64,000 bases of DNA from Streptomyces tagetis (GTDB lineage Bacteria; Actinomycetota; Actinomycetes; Streptomycetales; Streptomycetaceae). Location: contig NZ_JAGPNL010000008.1 in NCBI RefSeq assembly GCF_018069565.1, positions 62,001-126,000 of the forward strand, written 5' to 3'. The notes beneath the pieces were generated by a model. It made no database searches. It was not told where the DNA came from and saw nothing but the letters and a program-made list of their open reading frames with translations. A program made the translations under genes and the position numbers. This document shows positions 36,759 through 44,970 of the stretch, piece after piece (within the stretch, counting starts at the first letter, position 1; the number at the start of each line of letters is the position of its first letter).

Positions 36759-37865
36759 CTAGAGCGCGAGCAGCTCCTTGGTCGTGATGGTGAGTAGCTC
36801 GGGTCCGCCGTCCGCCTCGGGGCGCACGACGAGCGTGTCATCGATCCGGACCCCGCCCCGGCCCGGGAGGTGGACTCCCGGTTCGACGGTGACCGGCACA
36901 CAAGCGTCCAGTTTACCCATGGCCGCGGGGGCCAATTGCGGGTCCTCGCCGATTTCCAGCCCGACCCCGTGCCCGGTGAGCGGCGGGAGGTACTCCGCGT
37001 ACCCCGCGGAGTCCAGCGGCTGGCGGGTGACGCGGTCCACGTCACGGCAGGCCGCGCCGGGCACGAGGGCCTCCCGCCCGGCCCGCTGGGCGGAGAAGAC
37101 CAGGTCGTACAGGTCGATCTGCCAGTCGGCGGGCGAGGTGCCGATGACGAAGGTGCGGCCGATCTCGCAGCGGTAGCCGCGGTAGTCGGCGCCGAGGCAG
37201 ACGGAGAGGAAGTCGCCCTCCTCCACCCGCCGGTCGCTGGGGCGGTGGCCGCGGCGGCCGGAGTGGGGTCCGGTGGCGACGGAGGTGGCGAAGGCGGGGC
37301 CGTCGGCGCCGTGGTCGACCAGGCGCCGTTCCAGTTCCAGGGCGAGGTGCCGCTCGGTGCGGCCGACCAGGATGGATTCGAGGAGTTCGCCGAGGGCCTG
37401 GTCGGCGATCTCCGCGCCGATGCGCAGGCAGGAGATCTCCTCCTCGTCCTTGATCACCCGGAGTTGTTCGACCGCTCCCCCGATGTCGGTCAGGCGCAGT
37501 CCGGGCGCGACGGAGCGCAGGGCGCGGTGGCGGGCGACGGTGAGGTGGTGGTCCTCGGTGGCGAGGGAGTCGGCGCCCCGGGAGGCGGCGATGCCGGCGG
37601 CGGCGACGGCGGGGTCGCCGCCGGGTCCGGGCAGGACGTGGACCCGCAGGTTCTCGTCGGGACGGCCCTCGGTGGGGCGGGCGTAGGGCGGTCCTCCGTG
37701 CACGAGGAGGTCCTCACTCCCGCCGAGCAGCAGCACCGCGCCGTGCGGGGCCGCGCCCGCGAGATAGCGCACGTTGGCGGGCCGGGAGACCAGTACCGCC
37801 GCGCCTGCGCCCGCGTTGCAGCGTTCCCGTAGGCGCGTCCGGCGGGCCGCGTACACCTCTGACAT
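36759..37865 (-). CDS. pepP: M24-family (Xaa-Pro aminopeptidase-like) protein with altered metal ligands
   Basis: A 368-residue protein with a creatinase N-domain (about 1-145) and a pita-bread M24 domain. Aligned by eye with E. coli PepP, three of five metal ligands differ: the first Asp is Cys in SVCLGADYRGY, the second Asp is Glu in YRCEIGRTFVIG, and the last Glu is Asp in GGVRIDDTLVV. The His in TGHGVGLEIGED and the Glu in VTVEPGVHLPG are kept. It may use metal differently or be non-catalytic. It sits upstream of efp, an order common in bacteria. The start is the ATG at 37865. Confidence 0.85.
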   Translation of the reverse strand: MSEVYAARRTRLRERCNAGAGAAVLVSRPANVRYLAGAAPHGAVLLLGGSEDLLVHGGPPYARPTEGRPDENLRVHVLPGPGGDPAVAAAGIAASRGADSLATEDHHLTVARHRALRSVAPGLRLTDIGGAVEQLRVIKDEEEISCLRIGAEIADQALGELLESILVGRTERHLALELERRLVDHGADGPAFATSVATGPHSGRRGHRPSDRRVEEGDFLSVCLGADYRGYRCEIGRTFVIGTSPADWQIDLYDLVFSAQRAGREALVPGAACRDVDRVTRQPLDSAGYAEYLPPLTGHGVGLEIGEDPQLAPAAMGKLDACVPVTVEPGVHLPGRGGVRIDDTLVVRPEADGGPELLTITTKELLAL

Positions 37866-38006
37866 GAGCCGAGCCTACGAGGGGTGGCCGGATGTCGCCG
37901 GTCGAGCGGGTCCGAGTGGGGCCCCTGGGCCCGCCGTGGTGCCACATCCGTCACGCAGGCCCCACCGGTCCCCCACGTCACACGGCGGCCGGTCCGGCGG
38001 GTGCCG

Positions 38007-39032
38007 CTACCACTGCGGCGGGCTGGCTATGGAGCGGGCCAGGACCTCGTCCAGGACCCTCGCCGTCTCCGCTATCCCGAGCTGGGAGTTGTCGATGATG
38101 GGCAGGCCCGACCCGTACCACCCGGCCATCCGGCCGTGGATGCGGGCGACCTCCTCGTCGGTGAGCCGCCGGTTGCCGCTGCGCGCGGCGTTGCGCTCCA
38201 GGACGATGTCCAGTCCGGGCAGCAGGACGACCGGGAGCAGGCCGGGGCCGACATGCCGTTTCCAGCCACCGAGGCCGACGACGGGACGGTCGGGGAAGAC
38301 GGCGTCGTCGAGGATGCACGAGATGCCGTTGGCGAGGAAGTTGCGGGCCGAGAAGCCGCAGGTGCGGCGGGCGAGGCGGTACTGGGCCTCGGAGTGGTCG
38401 TTCCAGCCGGACTGGGGGTCGGCGAAACCGGAGCGGACCCACTCGCGGACGTCGTCGAGGCTGATGTGCGCGGTGGGCACGCGGCGGTGGCCGGCCCAGT
38501 ATTTGGCGACGGTCGTCTTGCCGGCGCCGGCCGGTCCTATGAGCAGGACGGCGAGGGTGGCGGTGGCCGGGTCGGGCGTGGCCGAGGGGGCGCCGGGCAT
38601 GCCGGGGGCGGCGACGGGGCCGCCCGGGGGCAGCGGCACATGGCCGGTGGCGTCCGTCGCGGGCGCGTTCGGCGCGGGGTGCGGGGCGGGCGGCTGCCGC
38701 GGGGCTCCGGCGTGCGGACCGGCGGGGCGGGGCGGGGCGGGGTGCGGGGGGCCGGGGTGAGGCACGCCGGACTGTGGGGGGCCCGGGTGAGGCACGCCGG
38801 ACTGCGGCGGGCCCGAGTGCGGCACTCCCGACTGCGGCGGACCTGGGTGCGGTCCGCCGGGCTGGGGCGTTCCGGGCTGCGGGGTCCGCATCGGGGGGCC
38901 CGGGGGCGGGGGCACAGGGGCGGGGCCCTGGTGGTGCGGCCCCGGGTGGTGTGCGGCCGGGGACCAGCCGGCGGCCGGTCCGTGCCCCGGCTGGTGGGGC
39001 GGCGGCAGCGGAGACCCCACTGCGTGCTGCAT
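38007..39032 (-). CDS. P-loop ATPase/kinase-like protein with proline-rich repeat N-terminus
   Basis: A 341-residue two-part protein. Residues 1-155 are disordered and rich in Pro, Gly and His. They contain four copies of the decapeptide PHPGPPQSGV at about 61-100, encoded by 30-bp DNA repeats at 38733-38852. Residues 158-341 form a P-loop domain with Walker A LLIGPAGAGKTTVAKYWA (about 163-180) and VPTAHISLDDVREWVRSG. ISCILDDAVFPDR and an Arg-rich lid region (LERNAARSGNRRLTDEEVAR) resemble small-molecule kinases of the AAA_33/zeta-toxin type. No partner gene is seen. The substrate is unknown. The start is the ATG at 39032. Confidence 0.8.
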   Translation of the reverse strand: MQHAVGSPLPPPHQPGHGPAAGWSPAAHHPGPHHQGPAPVPPPPGPPMRTPQPGTPQPGGPHPGPPQSGVPHSGPPQSGVPHPGPPQSGVPHPGPPHPAPPRPAGPHAGAPRQPPAPHPAPNAPATDATGHVPLPPGGPVAAPGMPGAPSATPDPATATLAVLLIGPAGAGKTTVAKYWAGHRRVPTAHISLDDVREWVRSGFADPQSGWNDHSEAQYRLARRTCGFSARNFLANGISCILDDAVFPDRPVVGLGGWKRHVGPGLLPVVLLPGLDIVLERNAARSGNRRLTDEEVARIHGRMAGWYGSGLPIIDNSQLGIAETARVLDEVLARSIASPPQW

Positions 39033-39194
39033 CCGGTGCCACTCCGTCTCGTACAGGCGATGGGCGCTGACCGGCGGGGGCTCCCGCCTGCCACCGAACG
39101 GTACCGTCCCCGGCCGGCGTTTGGTGAGGCGGCCGGGGACGTCGTCGGGTGCCCGGCACCGCGGGCGGGCCGGACGGAAGGGACGCGGGGGTAC

Positions 39195-40286
39195 TTACTC
39201 CCCCACCTCGCCGTAGGCGGCGAGCAGGACGGCGGGGTCGGGGCCCTCCAGCACGGCCGGCTTGGCCAGTCCGTCCAGGACGACGAAGCGCAGCAGGTCG
39301 CCGCGGGACTTCTTGTCGACCTTCATGTTCTCCAGCAGCCGGGGCCACTGGTCGTGGCGGTAGTGCAGCGGCAGCCCGACCGATTCGAGGACGCTGCGGT
39401 GCCGGTCGGCGGTGGCGTCGTCGAGCCGGCCGGCGAGGCGGCCCAGCTCGGCGGCGAAGTGCATGCCGATGGCGACGGCGGCGCCGTGGCGCCACTTGTA
39501 CCGCTCGTTCTTCTCGATGGCGTGGCCGAGGGTGTGGCCGTAGTTGAGGATCTCGCGCCGGCCCGCCTCCTTCAGGTCCGAGGAGACGACGTCCGCCTTG
39601 ACCCGGATCGAGCGCACGATCAGCTCGGCGGTGTGCGGCCCGGCCGGGGTCCGCGCGGCGTCGGGGTCGGCCTCGATCAGGTCGAGGATCACCGGGTCGG
39701 CGATGAAACCGGCCTTGATGACCTCGGCCAGTCCGGAGACGTAGTCGTTGACCGGCAGGGATTCCAGGGCGGCGAGGTCGCACAGGACGCCGGCCGGCGG
39801 GTGGAAGGAGCCGACGAGGTTCTTGCCCTCGGCGGTGTTGATGCCGGTCTTGCCGCCGACGGCCGCGTCGACCATGGCCAGCACGGTGGTGGGGATGGCG
39901 ATCCAGCGCACCCCGCGCAGCCAGGTGGCGGCCACGAACCCGGCCAGGTCGGTGGTGGCGCCGCCGCCGACGCCGACGAGGACGTCGGTGCGGGTGAAGC
40001 CGGACTGGCCGAGCGCCTTCCAGCAGTAGGCGGCGACCTCGGCGGTCTTGGCCTCCTCGGCGTTGGGCACCTGGATGGCGACGGCCTCGTAGCCCTGGCC
40101 GGCGAGGTCGGCGCGGAGCGCCTCGCCGGTCTCGGCGAGGGCCTCGGGGTGGATGACGGCGACGCGCTGGGCGGCGGTGCCGATCAGGGTGCCCAGCTCG
40201 CCGAGGAGTTGGTGCCCCACCAGGACCTCGTAGGGCTCGGAGCCGGCGCTGCCGCCGACCGCGATACGGGTCACAGGGTCTGCCAC
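39195..40286 (-). CDS. aroB: 3-dehydroquinate synthase from an internal in-frame start
   Basis: A 363-residue AroB, the usual Streptomyces length, would start at the GTG at 40286. GGAGG (40296-40292) lies five bases upstream, an ideal Shine-Dalgarno placed inside the aroK-aroB frame. NAD and zinc-site landmarks are DVLVGVGGGATTDLAGFVAA, IPTTVLAMVDAAVGGKTGIN, GLAEVIKAGFIADP and ILNYGHTLGHAIEKNERYKW (His ligands). It cyclises DAHP to 3-dehydroquinate in the shikimate pathway. Whether the cell makes this form, the fusion or both cannot be told from sequence. Confidence 0.85.
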   Translation of the reverse strand: MADPVTRIAVGGSAGSEPYEVLVGHQLLGELGTLIGTAAQRVAVIHPEALAETGEALRADLAGQGYEAVAIQVPNAEEAKTAEVAAYCWKALGQSGFTRTDVLVGVGGGATTDLAGFVAATWLRGVRWIAIPTTVLAMVDAAVGGKTGINTAEGKNLVGSFHPPAGVLCDLAALESLPVNDYVSGLAEVIKAGFIADPVILDLIEADPDAARTPAGPHTAELIVRSIRVKADVVSSDLKEAGRREILNYGHTLGHAIEKNERYKWRHGAAVAIGMHFAAELGRLAGRLDDATADRHRSVLESVGLPLHYRHDQWPRLLENMKVDKKSRGDLLRFVVLDGLAKPAVLEGPDPAVLLAAYGEVGE

Positions 40287-40844
40287 GGCGTCCTCCGGCC
40301 GGGTCTGCGGGGACGGTTCCCCGGCGGTCGGTGCGATGTGCGGGGCGAGGGCGTCCAGGACGGCCTGGGCGACGTCCTCGGGGGTGCGGCCGTCGGTCGC
40401 CACGGTGACGGAGGCCGCCTCCTCGTAGAGGCCGCGGCGGGCCTCCATCAGCTCGCGCCACTGCTTGCGCGGGTTGACGGCGAGCAGGGGGCGCGCGGCG
40501 TTGAGCCCGGTGCGCTTGACGGCCTCCTCGACGTCCATGGAGAGGTAGACGACGTGGTGTCCGGCGAGCCGCGCCCGGGTGTCGGCGTCGAGGACCGCGC
40601 CGCCGCCGAGGGCGAGCACGCCCCGGTGCCCGGCGAGCGCGGTGCGCACGGCCTCCTTCTCCAGGGCGCGGAAGGCCGCCTCGCCCTCGTCGACGAAGAT
40701 GTCGGCGACGCTGCGGCCCTGGGCGGTGACGATGTCCTCGTCGGTGTCGCGGTAGCCGGTGCCGAGGCGGTCGGCGAGCAGCCGGCCGACGGTGGACTTG
40801 CCGACGCCCATCGGGCCGATGAGAACGACCACCGGTGCGCTCAT
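39195..40844 (-). CDS. aroK: Shikimate kinase AroK continuous with 3-dehydroquinate synthase AroB (one frame)
   Basis: One 549-codon frame runs from the shikimate kinase ATG at 40844 to the end of dehydroquinate synthase with no stop between; I checked codons 40263-40349 individually. Residues 1-167 are AroK: P-loop VVVLIGPMGVGKSTVGRLLA, DTDEDIVTAQGRSVADIFVD, and GVLALGGGAVLDADTRARLA. A linker of about 19 residues (PHIAPTAGEPSPQTRPEDA) leads into AroB from residue 187. The ATG overlaps the aroC stop as ATGA. As read, ribosomes would make an AroK-AroB fusion, alongside AroB alone from an internal start at 40286. In other Streptomyces I know of, the two genes are separate. A missed stop or a sequencing error in the linker is the alternative. 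Confidence 0.82.
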   Translation of the reverse strand: MSAPVVVLIGPMGVGKSTVGRLLADRLGTGYRDTDEDIVTAQGRSVADIFVDEGEAAFRALEKEAVRTALAGHRGVLALGGGAVLDADTRARLAGHHVVYLSMDVEEAVKRTGLNAARPLLAVNPRKQWRELMEARRGLYEEAASVTVATDGRTPEDVAQAVLDALAPHIAPTAGEPSPQTRPEDAVADPVTRIAVGGSAGSEPYEVLVGHQLLGELGTLIGTAAQRVAVIHPEALAETGEALRADLAGQGYEAVAIQVPNAEEAKTAEVAAYCWKALGQSGFTRTDVLVGVGGGATTDLAGFVAATWLRGVRWIAIPTTVLAMVDAAVGGKTGINTAEGKNLVGSFHPPAGVLCDLAALESLPVNDYVSGLAEVIKAGFIADPVILDLIEADPDAARTPAGPHTAELIVRSIRVKADVVSSDLKEAGRREILNYGHTLGHAIEKNERYKWRHGAAVAIGMHFAAELGRLAGRLDDATADRHRSVLESVGLPLHYRHDQWPRLLENMKVDKKSRGDLLRFVVLDGLAKPAVLEGPDPAVLLAAYGEVGE

Positions 40845-42025
40845 CGGATGGCCAGGGCGTCGAGGTAGGAGCGGACGTTGCGGCGGGTCTCGGGCACGCT
40901 GTCGCCGCCGAACTTCTCCGCGACCGCGTCCGCGAGCACCAGCGCGACCATGGCCTCCGCCACGATCCCGGCGGCCGGCACCGCGCACACGTCCGAGCGC
41001 TGGTGGTGCGCCTGGGTCGCCTCGCCGGTCACCACGTCCACCGTCCGCAGCGCCCGCGGCACCGTCGCGATCGGCTTCATCGCCGCCCGCACCCGCAGCA
41101 CCTCACCCGTCGACAGGCCGCCCTCCGTGCCGCCCGCGCGGCCGGTGGCACGCCGGATGCCGTCGTCGTCCGCCACGATCTCGTCGTGCGCCTGCGATCC
41201 GGGCACCCGGGCCAGGCCGAAACCGTCCCCGACCTCGACGCCCTTGATCGCCTGGATGCCCATGAGCGCCGCCGCCAGCCGCGCGTCCAGCCGCCGGTCC
41301 CAGTGCACGTGCGAGCCCAGCCCCACGGGCACCCCGTACGCCAGCACCTCGACCACACCGCCCAGGGTGTCGCCGTCCTTGTGGGCCTGGTCGATCTCGG
41401 CGACCATCGCCTTCGAGGCGTCCGCGTCCAGGCAGCGCACCGGGTCGGCGTCGAGGCGCTCCACGTCCCCCGGCACCGGGTACACGCCGTACGGGGCCTT
41501 CGCCGCCGCCAGCTCCACCACGTGGCTGACGATCTCGACGCCGGCCGTCTCCTTCAGGTACGACCGCGCGACCGCGCCCAGCGCCACGCGGGCCGCCGTC
41601 TCCCGCGCCGAGGCCCGCTCCAGCACCGGCCGCGCCTCGTCGAACCCGTACTTCTGCATCCCGGCCAGATCCGCGTGGCCCGGCCGCGGACGGGTCAGCG
41701 GGGCGTTGCGCGCCAGACCGGCCAGCACCTCCGGATCGACCGGGTCGGCGGCCATCACCTGCTCCCACTTCGGCCACTCGGTGTTGCCGACCATCACCGC
41801 GACCGGGGAGCCCAGGGTCAGACCGTGCCGGACACCGCCGAGGAAGGTCACCTCGTCCCGCTCGAACTTCATCCGGGCACCGCGCCCGTAACCCAGCCGC
41901 CGCCGCGCCAGATGATCCGCCACCATCTCCGTCGTGATCGGCACGCCGGCGGGCAGACCCTCCAGCGTCGCGACGAGTGCGGGACCGTGGGACTCCCCCG
42001 CGGTCAGCCAGCGCAACCTGCTCAA
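40841..42025 (-). CDS. aroC: Chorismate synthase
   Basis: A 394-residue FMN-dependent enzyme converting EPSP to chorismate. Signatures are LTAGESHGPALVATLEGLPA, ARRRLGYGRGARMKFERDEV, RPRPGHADLAGMQKYGFDEA and ASARETAARVALGAVARSYL. The start codon is a TTG at 42025 (TTG AGC AGG TTG), supported by GAGGAG five to six bases upstream. Its stop overlaps the aroK ATG. It lies 163 bases after aroE. Confidence 0.96.
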   Translation of the reverse strand: MSRLRWLTAGESHGPALVATLEGLPAGVPITTEMVADHLARRRLGYGRGARMKFERDEVTFLGGVRHGLTLGSPVAVMVGNTEWPKWEQVMAADPVDPEVLAGLARNAPLTRPRPGHADLAGMQKYGFDEARPVLERASARETAARVALGAVARSYLKETAGVEIVSHVVELAAAKAPYGVYPVPGDVERLDADPVRCLDADASKAMVAEIDQAHKDGDTLGGVVEVLAYGVPVGLGSHVHWDRRLDARLAAALMGIQAIKGVEVGDGFGLARVPGSQAHDEIVADDDGIRRATGRAGGTEGGLSTGEVLRVRAAMKPIATVPRALRTVDVVTGEATQAHHQRSDVCAVPAAGIVAEAMVALVLADAVAEKFGGDSVPETRRNVRSYLDALAIR

Positions 42026-42188
42026 CGGTGCTCCTCAGTGCTCGCGCCCCGGTACTGCCCTGCGCACGCTCCTTCTCCGCGTACGGCGACGGCGTGGCCG
42101 GGTGCGCGGGCCCCGGTCCGCCACCCCCGATCCTCCCACGTCCGCCGGGCCGGATTCGTCGCCGGTCCACCTGGCGGACGACCGTGGA

Positions 42189-43094
42189 TCAGGTGCGGTG
42201 GGCCGGGCCGGGCTCCCCTCCGCTTCCGGTTCCGTTTCCGGCCGCCGGCGGTGCCTGGCGCTGTGCGAGGGCGCGTTCGCCGGCCGCGCGCATGGCGGCC
42301 GACGGGGCCGGGGAGCGGCCGGTCATCTGTTCCACCTGGAGCACGGCCTGGTGCAGGAGGAGGTCGAGGCCGCCGACGACGCCCCCGCCGCCGGCCGCCC
42401 AGCGGGCGGCGAGCGCGGTGGGCCAGGGCTCGTAGAGCACGTCGAAGAGGGTCCCCGGGCGCTCCGGCACGGCGCCGGCGAGCACGTCGGTGGTGCCGGC
42501 CGGGGTGGTGGCGACGACCAGCGGCGCGTGCAGCGCCTCCGCGGCCCGCTCCCACGCCACGACGCGGACGGCGACGCCGAGCCGTTCGGACCAGCCGCGC
42601 ATCTCGGCGGCGCGCGCCTCGCCGCGGACGTAGACGGCGACCTCCCCGGTGCAGATCCGGGCGAGCGCGGCCAGCGCGGAGGAGGCGGTGGCGCCGGCGC
42701 CGAGCACCGCGGCCGTCTCCACCTTCTCGACGCCGTGCTCGCGCAGGGCGGCCACCATGCCGGGGATGTCGGTGTTGTCGCCGGTGCGGCGGCCGTCGGG
42801 GGCGAGGACCACCGTGTTGACCGCGTCCACCGAGGCGGCCGTCTCGCTGACCTCGTCGAGCAGCGGGATGACCGCCCGCTTCAGCGGCATGGTCAGCGAG
42901 AGTCCCGCCCATTCGGGGCCGAGCCCCTCGACGAAGCCGGGCAGGGCCGCCTCGTCGACGTCGAAGCTGTCGTACGTCCACTTCTCCAGGCCCAGCGCGG
43001 CGTAGGCGGCGCGGTGCAGCACCGGGGAGAGGGAGTGGGCGATGGGCGAGCCGAGCACGGCGGCCCGGCGCGCGTCAACGGACCGTGGTGGCAT
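42189..43094 (-). CDS. aroE: Shikimate 5-dehydrogenase
   Basis: A 301-residue NADP-dependent dehydrogenase reducing 3-dehydroshikimate. The shikimate-binding N-domain has AAVLGSPIAHSLSPVLHRAA and the catalytic Lys in SLTMPLKRAVIPLLDE; the paired Asp is in GRRTGDNTDIPGMV. The cofactor loop is AAVLGAGATASSALAALARI, and GLDLLLHQAVLQVEQMTG is the closing helix. The C-terminal 20 residues are disordered. The start at 43094 lies inside the end of mltG (20-base overlap), so the genes are coupled. Confidence 0.93.
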   Translation of the reverse strand: MPPRSVDARRAAVLGSPIAHSLSPVLHRAAYAALGLEKWTYDSFDVDEAALPGFVEGLGPEWAGLSLTMPLKRAVIPLLDEVSETAASVDAVNTVVLAPDGRRTGDNTDIPGMVAALREHGVEKVETAAVLGAGATASSALAALARICTGEVAVYVRGEARAAEMRGWSERLGVAVRVVAWERAAEALHAPLVVATTPAGTTDVLAGAVPERPGTLFDVLYEPWPTALAARWAAGGGGVVGGLDLLLHQAVLQVEQMTGRSPAPSAAMRAAGERALAQRQAPPAAGNGTGSGGEPGPAHRT

Positions 43095-44847
43095 CGAACT
43101 TGTCCTTGAGCTTCTGGAATTCGGCGTAGTTCTTGGCGAACTCGGTCTTGTTCACGCCGTCGGTGGCCACGAAGTAGATCCAGCCGTCGTCCGTCGGCAC
43201 CAGCGCCGCTTCCAGTGCCTCTTGACCGGGGTTGCCGATGGGGCCGGGGGGCAGGCCCTTGTTCGTGTAGGTGTTGTACGGGTCCTTGTTGCTGTTGATC
43301 TCGGACTCGCTGATCCGGATGTTGCTCTCGCCCTTGAGGTAGTTGAAGGTCGAGTCGAACTGGAGGAGCCGGTTGGTCTCGGTGTTGGTGGGCTTGAGCC
43401 GGTTGTAGATGACCTCGGACATCATCCGGAAGTCGTCGTGGGTCTTGCCCTCGGCCTGGACGAGGCTCGCCACGGTGAGCAGTTCCCAGGGGCCGTCGAG
43501 ACCGAGTCCGGCCGCCTTCTTCTCCAGCCCGATCCGCTGGTACTGCTCGTTGGCCCGCGCCACCATCTGCTTGAGCACCTCTTCGGGCTTCTGGCCCTTG
43601 GCGACCGAGTAGCTGGAGGGGTAGAGGAAGCCTTCCAGGGGGTCTTTGAGGTTCTCGTGATTCAGCGCCCACTCGGGCAGGCCGAGGCTCTTCCACTCGC
43701 TCTCGGCGACCTTCGCGGTGGTGCCTTCCGTGACCTCCAGGCGCTTGTCGATGAGCTTGTAGACGTCGATGTTGCGCTTGCCCTCGGCGATGATCAGGTT
43801 GTTGCGGCTCTTGGGGCTGAGCAGGAGTTCGACCGCGCTCTCGGCCGACATCTGCTTCTGGAGCGTGTAGACGCCGTCCTGGATGCTCTGGCCGCCGGGG
43901 TTGCTCGCCTGCGCGGAGATGAAGGCGTCCACGCTCTTGACGACGCCCTTGCGTTTCAGCTCCTGGCCGATGACCGAGCCGGTCGCGCCCTTGGGGATGG
44001 TGACGGTGACCTGCTCGCCGTTGCCGCTGCCCGCGAAGTCCGGGGCCGATCCGAAACGGTCCTGGTAGAACTGGTAACCGAAGTACACGACGCCCAGGGC
44101 GCCGCCGCCCAGGACCAGCGAGACCACGAGGCAGGCGCAGCCGTTGCGGCCCTTCTTCTTCGGTTTGCCGCCGCGGGCCCGGCGCTCGCCGCGTCCGCGG
44201 ACCGGACCCTCCTCGTCGGCGTCGGCGCCCCTGGTCTTGTCGTCCTCGTCGGCGCCGGTGAAGAAGGCGTGGTCCTCCTCCTCGGTGCCGGGGTCCCAGT
44301 CGGTGCGCTCCGGTTCGGGTTCGGTGCGCCGGCGGCCGGGCGGCTCGGGCGGCGGGTACGCCTCGGGGGTGCCGTAGAAGTCGGGCTGCTCGCCGCCGCC
44401 GTAGGCCGCGGCCTGCTGGCCGTAGGGGTCGGACGGGTCGCCGGGGTACTGCGCGTGGGGATGCGCGCCGGTGCCCCAGCCCTCGTCCTGGCCCTGCGGG
44501 TGCTGCGGGTGCTGCTGGTGGGGCTGTTCAGGCTGCTGGGCCGCGTACTGCTGCTGGTCGTACTGCCCGCCGTACTGCTGCTGGTCCTGCTGCTGTGCGT
44601 ACTGCTGTCCGCCGGGGGGTGGCTGCCCGTACTGGTCGTACTGCTGCTCGCCGTACCCGGCACCGCCTCCCCACTCGCCGTACTGCTGCTGGTGCTGGTG
44701 CTGCGGCTGCTCGGGATACTGCTGGGGCTGGCCGCCGTAGGGGGACTGCCCGCCCGCCTGGGCCTGCTGTCCCTCCCATCCGTCCCCGTACAAGGGGTCC
44801 TCCGGACCCCACGGTGCGGAGCCTTGGCCCCGGCCATACTCAGTCAT
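43075..44847 (-). CDS. mltG: Endolytic murein transglycosylase MltG with long Gln/Tyr-rich cytoplasmic tail
   Basis: A 590-residue membrane protein. Residues 1-235 are cytoplasmic: first a Gln/Tyr/Gly/Pro-rich low-complexity stretch (QQYAQQQDQQQYGGQYDQQQ) to about 165, then an acidic part, then a basic patch (RGGKPKKKGRNG). One transmembrane helix follows at about 236-258. The YceG domain is extracellular, with the catalytic Glu at about 466 in ASLVQAEGKTHDDF and GLPPGPIGNPGQEALEAALV near the end. It cuts nascent glycan strands during peptidoglycan synthesis. The tail is far longer than in E. coli MltG. It starts at the ATG at 44847 and lies between ruvX and aroE on one strand. Confidence 0.92.
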   Translation of the reverse strand: MTEYGRGQGSAPWGPEDPLYGDGWEGQQAQAGGQSPYGGQPQQYPEQPQHQHQQQYGEWGGGAGYGEQQYDQYGQPPPGGQQYAQQQDQQQYGGQYDQQQYAAQQPEQPHQQHPQHPQGQDEGWGTGAHPHAQYPGDPSDPYGQQAAAYGGGEQPDFYGTPEAYPPPEPPGRRRTEPEPERTDWDPGTEEEDHAFFTGADEDDKTRGADADEEGPVRGRGERRARGGKPKKKGRNGCACLVVSLVLGGGALGVVYFGYQFYQDRFGSAPDFAGSGNGEQVTVTIPKGATGSVIGQELKRKGVVKSVDAFISAQASNPGGQSIQDGVYTLQKQMSAESAVELLLSPKSRNNLIIAEGKRNIDVYKLIDKRLEVTEGTTAKVAESEWKSLGLPEWALNHENLKDPLEGFLYPSSYSVAKGQKPEEVLKQMVARANEQYQRIGLEKKAAGLGLDGPWELLTVASLVQAEGKTHDDFRMMSEVIYNRLKPTNTETNRLLQFDSTFNYLKGESNIRISESEINSNKDPYNTYTNKGLPPGPIGNPGQEALEAALVPTDDGWIYFVATDGVNKTEFAKNYAEFQKLKDKFDATTVR

Positions 44848-44970
44848 CGATCCCCTAGAGCCGCGAGGCGGCGGAACGCGCGGCTGGAAGGTCCGGCTCC
44901 CGTTCCGCCTCTTGCTGTGCGGTGGCTGTTCGAATGCCTCCGCATCGCGCGGAACGTTACCGTATCGCGA

